Positions 42,257 through 50,027 are shown, counted from the stretch's first letter. The stretch is 64,000 nt of DNA from Nocardia flavorosea NBRC 108225 (GCF_001613385.1 NZ_BDCG01000005.1:112812-176811); one strand, 5' to 3'. Notes: generated from the sequence alone by a model not told the origin. A program made the numbers and translations.

Positions 42257-42780
42257 TTATGCCACTACGCCTACCCGTTGGGCCAACCTGCCCAGTTCCC
42301 CGGTGGTGAGGTCGCGGCGGGCTTTGCGCATCATGTGGCCCACCAGTTCGCGGACGTGGACCATGTTCCGGACATGTTGCGGCGCCGAGTGTTCGGCACG
42401 TAACAGCGCATGCGGTGTATCGCGGTAGTTGCGTTGCTGCGCGTAGGCCCGGCCGATTTCCACGAAGTACTGTGCGCGGCGGCCCTGTGCGGGTAGGTCT
42501 TCTGGGGTCAGCGACGGAGCCGGCGCGAGCACCTCATCGGGTTCGCGTCGTTCCATGGCTGCCGACATTCGCCACAACTGGACGTTCGCCGGACCGAATG
42601 TGGGATTTCGAAGTATCGACGTGCCCGGCTCGGCATTCGCCAGCCTTCCCGCTTGTTCGGCGGCTTCGTTCAGAGCGGTACCGGATCTCCGCCGAGAGTT
42701 GCGGTGACCAGGGAAGCTTGCAAGTGAAGCATTCCATACGTTTCGATCTCGCCCACTGTGCGAACATCTGCGGCGATCTT
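42257..42780 (-). pseudogene. C-terminal remnant of an XRE/TPR-type regulator, frameshifted
   Basis: Two pieces in different frames form one protein fragment. Upstream (about 42780-42680) reads EIETYGMLHLQASLVTATLG; downstream (42676-42257) reads LNEAAEQAGRLANAEPGTSI, FGPANVQLWRMSAAMERREP, and ends VRNMVHVRELVGHMMRKARR DLTTGELGRLAQRVGVVA. These are the TPR part and C-terminal end of the long actinobacterial regulators with an N-terminal XRE HTH. The HTH half is missing and a frameshift lies near 42675. The last 110 bases recur at 53408-53517. Confidence 0.8.
42267..42376 (-). repeat. 110-base repeat, copy A (regulator C-terminus)
   Basis: Matches 53408-53517 base for base without gaps apart from about 10 mismatches (about 91%). 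Both copies are the C-terminal coding end of the same regulator type, and both stand in remnants. Confidence 0.85.
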
Positions 42781-42800
42781 CTCGGCTGTTCCTTCGGCAT

Positions 42801-42902
42801 GTGCAACGCCGGCCGGTGATCGGCCTGGGTTGGCTGGTGGTGCTCGGCCTGCCGGTGCTCGTGTTGGTCTGGGCGGTGTACTGGCCGCACAACCGCGGCT
42901 GA
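42801..42902 (+). CDS. Possible 33-residue single-helix membrane peptide
   Basis: GTG at 42801 opens a short frame: a basic start (MQRRPVIG), one hydrophobic helix (WLVVLGLPVLVLVWAVYW) and the end PHNRG. Positive-inside topology and clean ends look like a real small membrane protein, but it has no recognisable relative, and a good ribosome site is lacking. It lies just upstream of the regulator remnant on the opposite strand and ahead of another small membrane gene. Confidence 0.4.
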   Translation: MQRRPVIGLGWLVVLGLPVLVLVWAVYWPHNRG

Positions 42903-43015
42903 TCGGCAAACACGCACGATCCGTTCAGGGACGGCCTCCAGCATGGAACAGCAGTCAGGTCACGATCTGCGTGATGCTCATTGCTAGCGGGACGCCACCG
43001 GCGGACACTGAAGGA

Positions 43016-43195
43016 ATGGTTGACAGGGAGCAGCGCACACCGTTCTACGGGGTGGTACTGATTCTCGCGGCGCTGGGTGCGGCGATGGCGGTCAGCTACT
43101 ACGGGCCGACGTGGTTCCGCGTCACCGTCTACATCCTGGCGGTGATGGTTTTCCTGGTGGGCGGCGTGATGACCTTCCGGGATTACTCCCGCTGA
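43016..43195 (+). CDS. Small membrane protein, 59 aa
   Basis: Two helices: TPFYGVVLILAALGAAMAVS and FRVTVYILAVMVFLVGGVMT, with charged ends (MVDREQR at the start, FRDYSR at the end). The ATG at 43016 follows AAGGA without a proper gap; an ATG at 42974 would add 14 residues. It is not recognised. Its 3' end overlaps the frame of the glutaminase remnant on the other strand. Confidence 0.6.
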   Translation: MVDREQRTPFYGVVLILAALGAAMAVSYYGPTWFRVTVYILAVMVFLVGGVMTFRDYSR

Positions 43196-43731
43196 CGTCG
43201 CGAATATCGATGGTCGTCCCGGTTCCCCGGGCGACGCCCTGTCGCGGCGTCAGTGGGGTGCGGGGATTTCGCCCGGCCGGCCGCCGGTGTCGCGCCGGGC
43301 ATCAGTGCCGTCGTCGCTATCGCGCCCGCGTTGACCATCGGATTCATCGGGCTGCCGCCATTGAGTTCGACCGCCATCACCGAATTGAACGGCAGCCTCG
43401 TGTTGTTCACGCCGACGCGTTCGTGTACGGCCTGGTGCCCGTATGCCTCGTAGACCAGTGCGAATACGAAGGCCTTCGAAATCGACCGGATCGAGAACGC
43501 GAGCCCGGTGTCACCGGCCGAGTGGGTACGGTCGTTCGTCCCGGCCAGCGTCAGGCCGAACCAGTTCGGGTCGGCTTCGGCCAGGATCGGGATGTAGTCG
43601 GCGACCCGGCCGTCGTGCAGGCCGGCATAGCGCCGGTGGGCTTCGTCGATGAGTTCGCCGACTCGGGGTTCGGTGGGAAGATCGCCGGTGAATGCGTGTT
43701 GTGCGACGTCGAGCACATCCGCCTCGAACAT
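43183..43731 (-). pseudogene. N-terminal half of a glutaminase (glsA-like)
   Basis: Starts well: ATG at 43731 with GAGGAGG upstream, then MFEADVLDVAQHAFTGDLPT, ADYIPILAEADPNWFGLTLA, FSIRSISKAF (active Ser83 and Lys86 of the SxxK motif) and SPMNPMVNAGAIATTAL. Intact glutaminases have about 310-330 residues. Here similarity ends after about 145, and the remaining 35 residues are Arg/Pro-rich noise overlapping a small membrane gene. The C-terminal half, with the remaining active-site residues, is lost, so the product should be inactive. Confidence 0.8.
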
Positions 43732-43918
43732 CGTGGCCTCCTCCACCTCGTCCCTGCCCGGCGTGGGTTGCCCGGTATTTCCCGGCGCTGCACAGTCGGT
43801 GCTACCGGCTTCCGGTCGTAGCAGACCAGGTACGTCAAACCATGGATTGCCCGAGCGTAACGGTGAATATGGTCCTGAACCGGGAAGAACCGCTGGGAGA
43901 TCACCGCTCCGATACGGA

Positions 43919-45079
43919 TCAGGACGGGAGGATGGTGACGGATCCGGCGGTGCCGTCGAGGGTGATCGGGTCGCCGGTCTCGATGCGTTTCGTTGCGTTC
44001 GCGACGCCGAGAACTGCGGGTATGCCGTACTCGCGGGCGACGATCGCGGCGTGCGAGAGCGCGCCGCCGGTTTCCGTGACGACACCGGTGGCGATGGTGA
44101 ACAGCGGTGTCCAGGCCGGATCGGTGTAGGGGCAGACCACGACCTCCCCGGGCCGGACGGCCACGAAATCCGCCGGGCCGTGCACTACCCGCGCTGTCGC
44201 GGTCACTGTGCCGTGGGAACCGGGTGTCCCGGAAAGTGTCTCGGTGTGAATGTCCGGCGCCGGTGCGGCGAACGCGGGCGGGACGGCGGTGATGGGGCGC
44301 GCTTGCAGAATCCATACTTTGCCGTCTGCAACCGCCCATTCGATGTCTTGCGGGCCGCCGAGAAATCCGGCGATCCGGTTTCCCAGGCCCGCCAGCACCG
44401 TGGCCATGCGGTCATCGAGCGTCCGCGCGGTCTGCCGCTCGTCTGCGACAGCGCTCGTGGTGACGCCGGCGGTTTCGGTGTGCAGGTCGATGCGGATCTG
44501 TTTGCTACCGGTCGTGCACGTAGCTTTTCCGTCCGGTGCCACTTCATAGGTGTCCGGGGTGACGATCCCGTCCACCACAGCGAGCCCGAGGCCCCAGGAT
44601 GCCTCGACCCGGATCGGGTCCCCCGGCTGCGTGGGTGTGAACAGCACACCTGACACGTCGGCCTCGACTACGCGCTGCACCAGCACGGCCATTCCGTGCG
44701 CGGCATCCGCAGTATGGCCGTTTGTCCGTCGCCGGTAGTCGCCGACTCTTGCGGCGTGGGCGGACGCCCGGCACGCGGTTATCGCCGCGCAGACAGCGTC
44801 CACTCCTTGTACGCCGATGACACTCTCGTACTGGCCGGCCGCCGACGCGTCCGCGGTGTCCTCCGTGGCGGCAGAGGAGCGCACCGCTAGGACCGGATTG
44901 CCCAGTAGGTCGAGCTCGCGAGCGACCGCGGAATGGAGCGCCGGCCCGGCCGCGGCCTCACCAGTAGACGGCACGACGAATCCGTCGGGGACCGGAAGCC
45001 CGTGGTGCAGCAGCACGCCGAGCGTCCCGGCCTTGCTGCCGCAGTGCGAGCGAGTCGCACAGAAGAGGGGGATCAGCAT
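43919..45079 (-). CDS. Short PEP-synthase-like phosphotransferase, 386 aa
   Basis: An ATP-grasp PEP/pyruvate-binding domain (GSKAGTLGVLLHHGLPVPDGF at the start, AVRSSAATEDTADASAAGQY, VSGVLFTPTQPGDPIRVEAS, IEWAVADGKVWILQARPI) is joined directly to the swivelling phosphohistidine domain (GGALSHAAIVAREYGIPAVLGV, with the catalytic His). Rifampin phosphotransferases and PEP synthases are twice this size and have a third domain for the acceptor; it is missing here. So it may phosphorylate a small molecule brought by another protein, or act on PEP/pyruvate in an unusual way. The ATG at 45079 follows GGATGG; an ATG at 45091 is the alternative. It is divergent from two HTH genes across a large dyad. 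Confidence 0.82.
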   Translation of the reverse strand: MLIPLFCATRSHCGSKAGTLGVLLHHGLPVPDGFVVPSTGEAAAGPALHSAVARELDLLGNPVLAVRSSAATEDTADASAAGQYESVIGVQGVDAVCAAITACRASAHAARVGDYRRRTNGHTADAAHGMAVLVQRVVEADVSGVLFTPTQPGDPIRVEASWGLGLAVVDGIVTPDTYEVAPDGKATCTTGSKQIRIDLHTETAGVTTSAVADERQTARTLDDRMATVLAGLGNRIAGFLGGPQDIEWAVADGKVWILQARPITAVPPAFAAPAPDIHTETLSGTPGSHGTVTATARVVHGPADFVAVRPGEVVVCPYTDPAWTPLFTIATGVVTETGGALSHAAIVAREYGIPAVLGVANATKRIETGDPITLDGTAGSVTILPS

Positions 45080-45088
45080 CACACCATC

Positions 45089-45121
45089 CATCAACGATAT
45101 GTTGACAACATTATGTTGATG
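45089..45121. promoter_or_regulatory. 33-base dyad between the PEP-synthase-like gene and the HTH genes
   Basis: The arms begin CATCAAC and end GTTGATG; the centre is a perfect ATGTTG-A-CAACAT (45099-45111). Overall 13 of 16 arm positions pair. It includes TTGACA on the plus strand (45102-45107) and CATAAT on the minus strand (45115-45110), so a bound protein would control both directions. Confidence 0.65.
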
Positions 45122-45129
45122 CTAGCAGG

Positions 45130-45534
45130 ATGGCCGATATGGAACGTAAGCACGATGTCGCCCTCTCCGGGAGGGACGACCACGCGCGGGCGCAGCGCGA
45201 GCGCGACGCCCGGGATCGGCTCCTGAACCTGGGCGCGGATCGGCTGGAGCCGCGCCCGTGGCGGCCCGCCCCGGTTCCGCCGACCGCGGTCGACCTGACG
45301 CAGTACGCGCTCTACCGTTCCGCGCACCTCGCTCCGGCGGACATCATGAGCGCGCTGGCGCTGCTCCCGGCGGCACGGGCAGAGGTCGAGGGCGTGGAGG
45401 CCGGGCTGATATTCGCCGCGCGGAACGGGGGGCTGACGTGGGCGCAGATCGCCGACGCGATGGGCTTCCGCTCCCCGCAGGCGTGTCAACAGCACGTGAA
45501 CCGTCTCACCACGAGGCAGGACAAGGAGAGATGA
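45130..45534 (+). CDS. HTH DNA-binding protein, 134 aa
   Basis: A small regulator. The N-terminal half is charged (REQRERDARDRLLNLGADRL-like region) and the C-terminal part has an HTH: GLTWAQIADAMGFRSPQACQ followed by QHVNRLTTRQDKER. It starts 9 bases after the dyad and its stop overlaps the start of the next gene (ATGA). Together with that gene it probably binds the dyad and controls the divergent PEP-synthase-like enzyme. It has no effector domain of known type. Confidence 0.75.
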   Translation: MADMERKHDVALSGRDDHARAQRERDARDRLLNLGADRLEPRPWRPAPVPPTAVDLTQYALYRSAHLAPADIMSALALLPAARAEVEGVEAGLIFAARNGGLTWAQIADAMGFRSPQACQQHVNRLTTRQDKER

Positions 45535-46166
45535 GCCGCATTTCGGCGCCGGAGCTGCTCATACTGCACGCGGTACGCCTCCTCGGTTTCGCCGGCAGTG
45601 CCGCGATCGCAGCACGGTTCGATACGAGTCACGAGGAGACGCTACGGCTGCTGCGGGCAGCCGACCGCAACGGCTGGGTGCAGCATTCAGCGTTCTTCGA
45701 TGTAGACGGCTGGTCGCTCACCGAAGCCGGCAAGGCCGAGAACGAACGACACCTCGCCGCCGAACGCAGCAGCGCCGACCCCGAGGGCGTGATCCCGGCC
45801 GTTCACCGTGACTTCCTCCCGCTCAACGCCCGGCTCCTCCGCGCCGTCACCGACTGGCAGATCGCGCCGGCAGAGGCCGGCAGGTTCGCCCCGAACGATC
45901 GCACCGACAGTGCCCGGGATCAGCGCATCCTCGACGAGCTCGCGGCGGTCGGCGCCGCACTCGCTCCGCTGGAGGAGCGCCTGTCGCGCGTCCTCGCGCG
46001 ATTCGACGGGTACGCGGCCCGTTACGGCGAGGCACTGCGGAACGCCGGAGACGGACTGTCCGGCTGGATCGACAAGACCGACAGAGACTCCTGCCATCGT
46101 GTCTGGTTCCAACTCCACGAAGACCTCATCGCCACCCTCGGCATCGATCGACGAGACGAAACATGA
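45531..46166 (+). CDS. Winged-helix regulator-like protein, 211 aa
   Basis: The start SAPELLILHAVRLLGFAGSA followed by FDTSHEETLRLLRAADRNGW looks like a winged HTH similar to MarR/PadR-type folds; the wing is FFDVDGWSLTEAGKAENERH. The remaining 120 residues are helical, with a coiled-coil-like stretch (LDELAAVGAALAPLEERLSR) and a Trp-rich end (DSCHRVWFQLHEDLIATLGI) that could bind a ligand. It is translationally coupled with the HTH gene upstream. The pair next to a PEP-synthase-like enzyme looks like a conserved module, but no function is established. Confidence 0.7.
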   Translation: MSRISAPELLILHAVRLLGFAGSAAIAARFDTSHEETLRLLRAADRNGWVQHSAFFDVDGWSLTEAGKAENERHLAAERSSADPEGVIPAVHRDFLPLNARLLRAVTDWQIAPAEAGRFAPNDRTDSARDQRILDELAAVGAALAPLEERLSRVLARFDGYAARYGEALRNAGDGLSGWIDKTDRDSCHRVWFQLHEDLIATLGIDRRDET

Positions 46167-46202
46167 CGACGCTGTGTCACCGGGTCCGGCCCGCGATCGC
46201 CC

Positions 46203-46640
46203 TCACGGGCGTGGCCGGCCATCGGGGGCGGTGAGCTCGGACGGTCGCCGACGGGACGAGCCGACGGCGATCGCCAATGTGGCGGTCGCGATCGCGATGT
46301 AGGTGTACGCGGGCAGCCAGGACGCCCCGGTGAGCATCCCCGCGGCGCCGGTAGCGCCGACCGTCGTGGCGACGGCCAAGTGTGGCCGCCGGTCCGGATC
46401 CGGGTCGCGAGCCGGCCCGAGAGCACTCCGTCGACGACAACCCCGGCGGCGGGCATCCCGAACAGCAGCCCCAGCAGGTCCTGGGCGTCGAGCCCGTAGC
46501 CGAGCTGCTGCTCGTGCGAGACCGGGGCGATCAGGGCGAGGAGCTGGTCCATGCTCTGCGTCGCTCCCGTGGCGAGCACGATGACGAGCAGCGTGAGCAG
46601 CAGGGGCCGCCCGAGATTACTGATATCGATCACGGGATCG
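46203..46640 (-). pseudogene. C-terminal remnant of an MFS transporter, frameshifted
   Basis: The first part reads ISNLGRPLLLTLLVIVLATG and DLLGLLFGMPAAGVVVDGVL, then RLATRIRTGGH; near 46380 the frame shifts and goes on as LAVATTVGATGAAGMLTGAS WLPAYTYIAIATATLAIAVG. These are membrane helices of the C-half of an MFS drug pump. The N-half is missing: upstream of 46640 the sequence changes to that next to the TetR gene. It was probably the pump controlled by that TetR. Confidence 0.75.
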
Positions 46641-46722
46641 GCCGCCCCGTCTCGAGGCGGGTGCCCCTTCGGGGACTGGACCCCTGGTGGCCGCCTGTTG
46701 TGGCGGTCCGGCCGGCCGGCAG

Positions 46723-47367
46723 TCAGTGCAGCCGGGTCGCGAGCCCGTCGAGGAGAACGCCGAGCTGCCGTTCGAACCTCGGGTCGCCGTCGTCGCGGAG
46801 ATGCCCGGCGGCCTTGACCAGTTCGGCGCCGTCGCCGAGCCACGCATCCCGCCCGGCGAGCGAGTATCGAGCGCTGCCGGTTCCGTCGGCCGGGCTGCGC
46901 TCCTGCTCTTCGATGACGAAGCCGACCACGAAGGCGGTGACCAGATCGAGGGTGTCGTCCGCCTCGGGCAGTGAGAACCCGGCCGTGGTCAAGCGTTCGA
47001 GCCACGATTGTTTCGCCCTCACCACTTCGGGGTCGGCGAACCGTGTGCCGCTGAAGATGCGCGCCCCATCCCGGTGCCTCAGATACTCCGACCTCAGGAC
47101 GCAGGCGTAGGCGGCTATGTCGTCACGCCAGTCGCCGGCGCGCGGGATCGCCGCGAGGGCGTCGGTGACGCGTCGCATGACGAATGTGGCCATCTCGTCG
47201 AGAAGTTCCTGTTTGTTGCGGACGTGCCAGTACAGGGCGGGGGCTTTCACGTCGAGCCGGGAGGCGAGCGCGCGGACGGTGAGGGCGTCCATGCCCTGCT
47301 CGTCGAGCAGTTCGAGTGCCGCCGTCACGATCTGCTCCCGCGTGATTCCTTTTGCCACGGTTGACAC
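46723..47367 (-). CDS. TetR family repressor, TetR_C_1 type, 214 aa
   Basis: The N-terminal HTH is TREQIVTAALELLDEQGMDA and LTVRALASRLDVKAPALYWH followed by VRNKQELLDEM, nearly the classic TetR(Tn10) layout. The C-terminal ligand domain resembles TetR_C_1. It starts with GTG at 47367, about 8 bases from a -10-like TAACTT inside the operator, so it is probably leaderless and autorepressed. The same operator core lies before the divergent oxidoreductase gene. The pump remnant behind the TetR gene suggests an old resistance locus. Confidence 0.88.
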   Translation of the reverse strand: MSTVAKGITREQIVTAALELLDEQGMDALTVRALASRLDVKAPALYWHVRNKQELLDEMATFVMRRVTDALAAIPRAGDWRDDIAAYACVLRSEYLRHRDGARIFSGTRFADPEVVRAKQSWLERLTTAGFSLPEADDTLDLVTAFVVGFVIEEQERSPADGTGSARYSLAGRDAWLGDGAELVKAAGHLRDDGDPRFERQLGVLLDGLATRLH

Positions 47368-47417
47368 CTTAACAAAGTTAAGGCACCGTTGTCGGCATCA
47401 GAGATTAACTTTGTTAA
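47367..47417. promoter_or_regulatory. Two copies of a TetR operator
   Basis: Site 1 is the perfect dyad CCTTAACAAAGTTAAGG (47367-47383). Site 2 is TTAACTTTGTTAA (47405-47417), the same core in the other orientation. They flank the divergent promoters of the tetR and oxidoreductase genes, 38 bases apart start to start. Confidence 0.75.
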
Positions 47418-47428
47418 GGAGACATCGC

Positions 47429-48388
47429 ATGCGTGCTGCAGTCGTCAACGCCCCCGACGCGACACCCGTCTGCGCGGACTTCCCGGATCCGGAACAGCAC
47501 CCCGGACGAGCGCCGCTGAGGCTGGTCGGCGCCGGTTTGCACCACGTAGTCCGCGGGCAGGCCTCCGGCCGCCACTACGGCGGCGGCCGGGCGCATCCCC
47601 TCGTACCGGGCATCGATGCCGTGGCCCGGACCGAGGACGGGCGGCTGGTCTACACGGGGTTCGCCCGGGCGCCGTGGGGGACCATGGCGGAATGGATGGT
47701 CACGCCGTTCGAGGCGGAGCTTCCCGCCGGGGCCGATCCGCTCGCCGTCGCCGCCGGTATGAACCCCGCCCTCTCCGGCTGGATGCCGCTGGTCGGCCGC
47801 CGCGAGGAGGAGGGAGAGCTCGGCACCGTGCTCGTGCTCGGCGCGACCGGCGCGTCCGGCGGCCTGGCGGTGCGGGCCGCGCTGGCCCTCGGCGCGAAAC
47901 AGGTTGTCGCGGCCGGGCGCAACCACGCAGCGCTGGAGCGGCTGCGCGGCCCGGGAGTAGTGACCGTTGCGTTCGCACCGGACGCACCCGCTTCCTGGCC
48001 GGCCACCCTCGGTGCGGCCGTCGCCGACGCGCAGCCCACCCTCGTCCTCGACTATGTGTGGGGCACCGTGGCCGAGGCTGCATTCGCGGTATTGGGAAGT
48101 TCCGGCCCGGCCGGCAACAGCGTGCCGGTCGACTACGTGCAGATCGGTTCGCTCGCCGGAACCGAGGCGTCGCTGCCCGCGGCACTACTGCGCAGTCGCC
48201 GGATCCGGATCAGCGGCAGTGGTCTGGGCTCGGTCTCGAAGGAACAGATGATCGCCGAGTTTCCCGCCGTTCTCGCCCGGTTCGCCGACGGTACCTTCGA
48301 CGCGCCGTACACCGCGTACCCGCTCGGCCGCATCGGCGAAGCCTGGGCGCATCAGGGTCGTAGCCGGGCCGTGGTCGTCCCGGACTGA
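47429..48388 (+). CDS. Medium-chain dehydrogenase/quinone oxidoreductase-like protein, 319 aa
   Basis: An MDR-superfamily NADP-binding protein. The Rossmann motif is VLVLGATGASGGLAVRAALA with GAKQVVAAGR, and an N-terminal GroES-like domain (VRGQASGRHYGGGRAHPLVP) lacks the usual Zn-binding Cys/His set, as in quinone oxidoreductases. GGAG lies before the ATG at 47429, and a TetR operator lies just upstream. It probably reduces or isomerises the TetR ligand or a related compound. The substrate is unknown. Confidence 0.85.
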   Translation: MRAAVVNAPDATPVCADFPDPEQHPGRAPLRLVGAGLHHVVRGQASGRHYGGGRAHPLVPGIDAVARTEDGRLVYTGFARAPWGTMAEWMVTPFEAELPAGADPLAVAAGMNPALSGWMPLVGRREEEGELGTVLVLGATGASGGLAVRAALALGAKQVVAAGRNHAALERLRGPGVVTVAFAPDAPASWPATLGAAVADAQPTLVLDYVWGTVAEAAFAVLGSSGPAGNSVPVDYVQIGSLAGTEASLPAALLRSRRIRISGSGLGSVSKEQMIAEFPAVLARFADGTFDAPYTAYPLGRIGEAWAHQGRSRAVVVPD

Positions 48389-48421
48389 CCGGGCAGATCG
48401 GAGCGGCAGGGGAACGGCATC

Positions 48422-49488
48422 ATGTGTAACCGCGCACTGGTCGTCGGGCTCGGGATCGCCGGTATGGCCGCGGCCATCGGGTTGCGGCAGGCCGGCTGGC
48501 AGCCGGTGATCGTCGAACGGGCTCCGCAGCGCCGGAAAGGCGGCTACTTCGTCGGTCTGTCGGCGGCGGGCATGCAAGTCGCCGCCGACCTCGGTATCGA
48601 CGGCCATCTGCACACCCGTAATCCACCCGACGGCGGGAGGCGTGGTCGCTGAACCGGCGTGGGGGCCGCGAGCCGGGGCTGGGATTCCTACATCAGCCGG
48701 GCAGCCCCGTAGCGGTGGTCCGCGGCGATATCGAAGCCGCTCTCTGGCAAGGCATTCGTGGCGACGCGACGGCCGAGCCCATCGAGGTACGGTTCGCGAC
48801 GAAACCCGTCGAGATCGACGACACCGGCGATCAGGTGCGGGTGCTACTCGAGGCCGCCGGCGCTCGCTACCGTGCGAACTTCGACCTCGTCGTCGGCGCC
48901 GACGGACTGCGGTCGGGCGTGCGCCGCCTGGTCTTCGGCCCGCACGAGAACTACATGACGGACTGGAACGCGATGATGTGTGCGTTCCAGCTCCGGGAGC
49001 AGGTGCCGTCCTTCGCCGGGTCGGACAGCATCATCAGTGCCCGCGCGGGCCGTGCGGTGTGGGTGTTCGGATTCGCCGACCGGCCCCCGACCGCCTTGCT
49101 GACCTACCGCACCGGGGATACCGAAGGCCGGCGCCGCGGGTCCGGGATCGAGCGGCTGCGCACAGTCTTCTCGGGTATGGACGACCCTGCGGTGCGGCAT
49201 GTCCTGGACGCTCTGGAACAGACACCGGATTTCCTGTTCGACTCGGTGCACCAAGTGAAGATGCCTCGGTGGAGCAAAGGACGGGTCGTGCTCATCGGCG
49301 ATGCGGCATGGTGCCCGAACCTGTACTCGGGAATGGGCGCCGGTCCCGCCCGTCGGGGACCACGGTCGCACCCCGGTGCCCGCCGATGCTCAGCAGTTGC
49401 TGGACCGGGTCGGCTCGATCCCCGCTTACCTTGCCGACGGCAAGCTGGCACACCATGTTATCGAACATATGTTCTATGCGTGGGGTAG
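48422..49488 (+). pseudogene. FAD-dependent monooxygenase with two frameshifts
   Basis: The N-terminus is clear: ATG at 48422, then LVVGLGIAGMAAAIGLRQAG. A shift at about 48635-48655 moves to another frame, which continues as GREPGLGFLHQPGSPVAVVR, GDIEAALWQGIRG, VVGADGLRSGVRRLVFGP and VVLIGDAAWCPNLYSGMGAG. Past about 49350 the sequence falls into Arg/Pro-rich noise, so the last 50-100 residues of a typical tetracycline-hydroxylase-like (TetX/PHBH) protein are lost. It may have formed an operon with the oxidoreductase upstream. Confidence 0.8.
49461..49476 (+). promoter_or_regulatory. LexA (SOS) box-like site
   Basis: TCGAACATATGTTCTA differs from the mycobacterial/actinobacterial LexA consensus TCGAAC-N4-GTTCGA at one base. 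A -10-like TAGGGT (49486-49491) follows, 8 bases before the GTG of the HNH endonuclease fragment. Confidence 0.65.
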
Positions 49489-49498
49489 GGTCGGCGGG

Positions 49499-49819
49499 GT
49501 GAACACACAACATTCGACTGCACGGGCACCGCATGCGCCGACGCGGCGATGGTCGGACCTGGCCGATGTCGATTTGCTGCGCACTCTGGTCGAAACCGAG
49601 CGCCACCGGCGGCGCCTGGGTGCGGCCATGGTCGCCGCGGTCGCCGAGGCCGAGCGCCGAGGTCTCGCCGCCGACACCGGCTACCGGGACACAGCGGAAC
49701 TGTTGAGTGATCTGCTGCGGATCAGTACCTCCGAGGCGAACCGGCGAATCGAACGCGCCGCTCCGCGGCCTCGATCGCGTTCCAGAAAGCCGTGGAGGGC
49801 GCTGGCGGCGGTGAGCTGA
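49499..49819 (+). pseudogene. N-terminal fragment of a 13E12-type DUF222/HNH endonuclease
   Basis: Starts with GTG. The product includes LLRTLVETERHRRRLGAAMV, AAVAEAERRGLAADTGYRDT and AELLSDLLRISTSEANRRIE, which is the N-terminal DUF222 part of the actinobacterial REP13E12 family. After about 85 residues it goes into Ser/Arg-rich sequence and stops at 106; full proteins have about 400-480 residues with a C-terminal HNH nuclease. The nuclease part is lost. A LexA-like box lies 23 bases upstream, in line with the SOS control known for 13E12 genes. Confidence 0.75.
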
Positions 49820-49900
49820 GGCCGAGCCCGGTGGCAGCCGGACGATCGACCGGATCTGCGGCGCGCGCAGCCATACGCGCCGTCGAATCCGGAGACGGAT

Positions 49901-50008
49901 CTATCGGCCGGGCGACGCTGAGCGGGTGGTGCGGATGAAGTGGTTCACGGCAGCCGCGACCGTTTCCGGTGCGTCTTCCTGAAGCAAGTGGCCCGCATTC
50001 GCGATGAC
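49901..50008 (-). pseudogene. C-terminal tail of an alpha/beta hydrolase
   Basis: The 35 codons read VIANAGHLLQEDAPETVAAA and VNHFIRTTRSAS before a stop. GHLLQEDAPE contains the catalytic His of haloalkane-dehalogenase-like and epoxide-hydrolase-like enzymes. Nothing upstream of 50008 continues it. It is a leftover between the HNH fragment and the lipoprotein gene. Confidence 0.65.
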
Positions 50009-50027
50009 GGCGTGCGATCGGCCGCCG

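Noticed and set aside
45089..45121. Rifamycin-associated element (RAE) in front of the PEP-synthase-like gene
   Set aside because: RAE is a GC-rich GGGGCTTGC-type dyad; this one is CATCAAC/GTTGATG with a central ATGTTGACAACAT.
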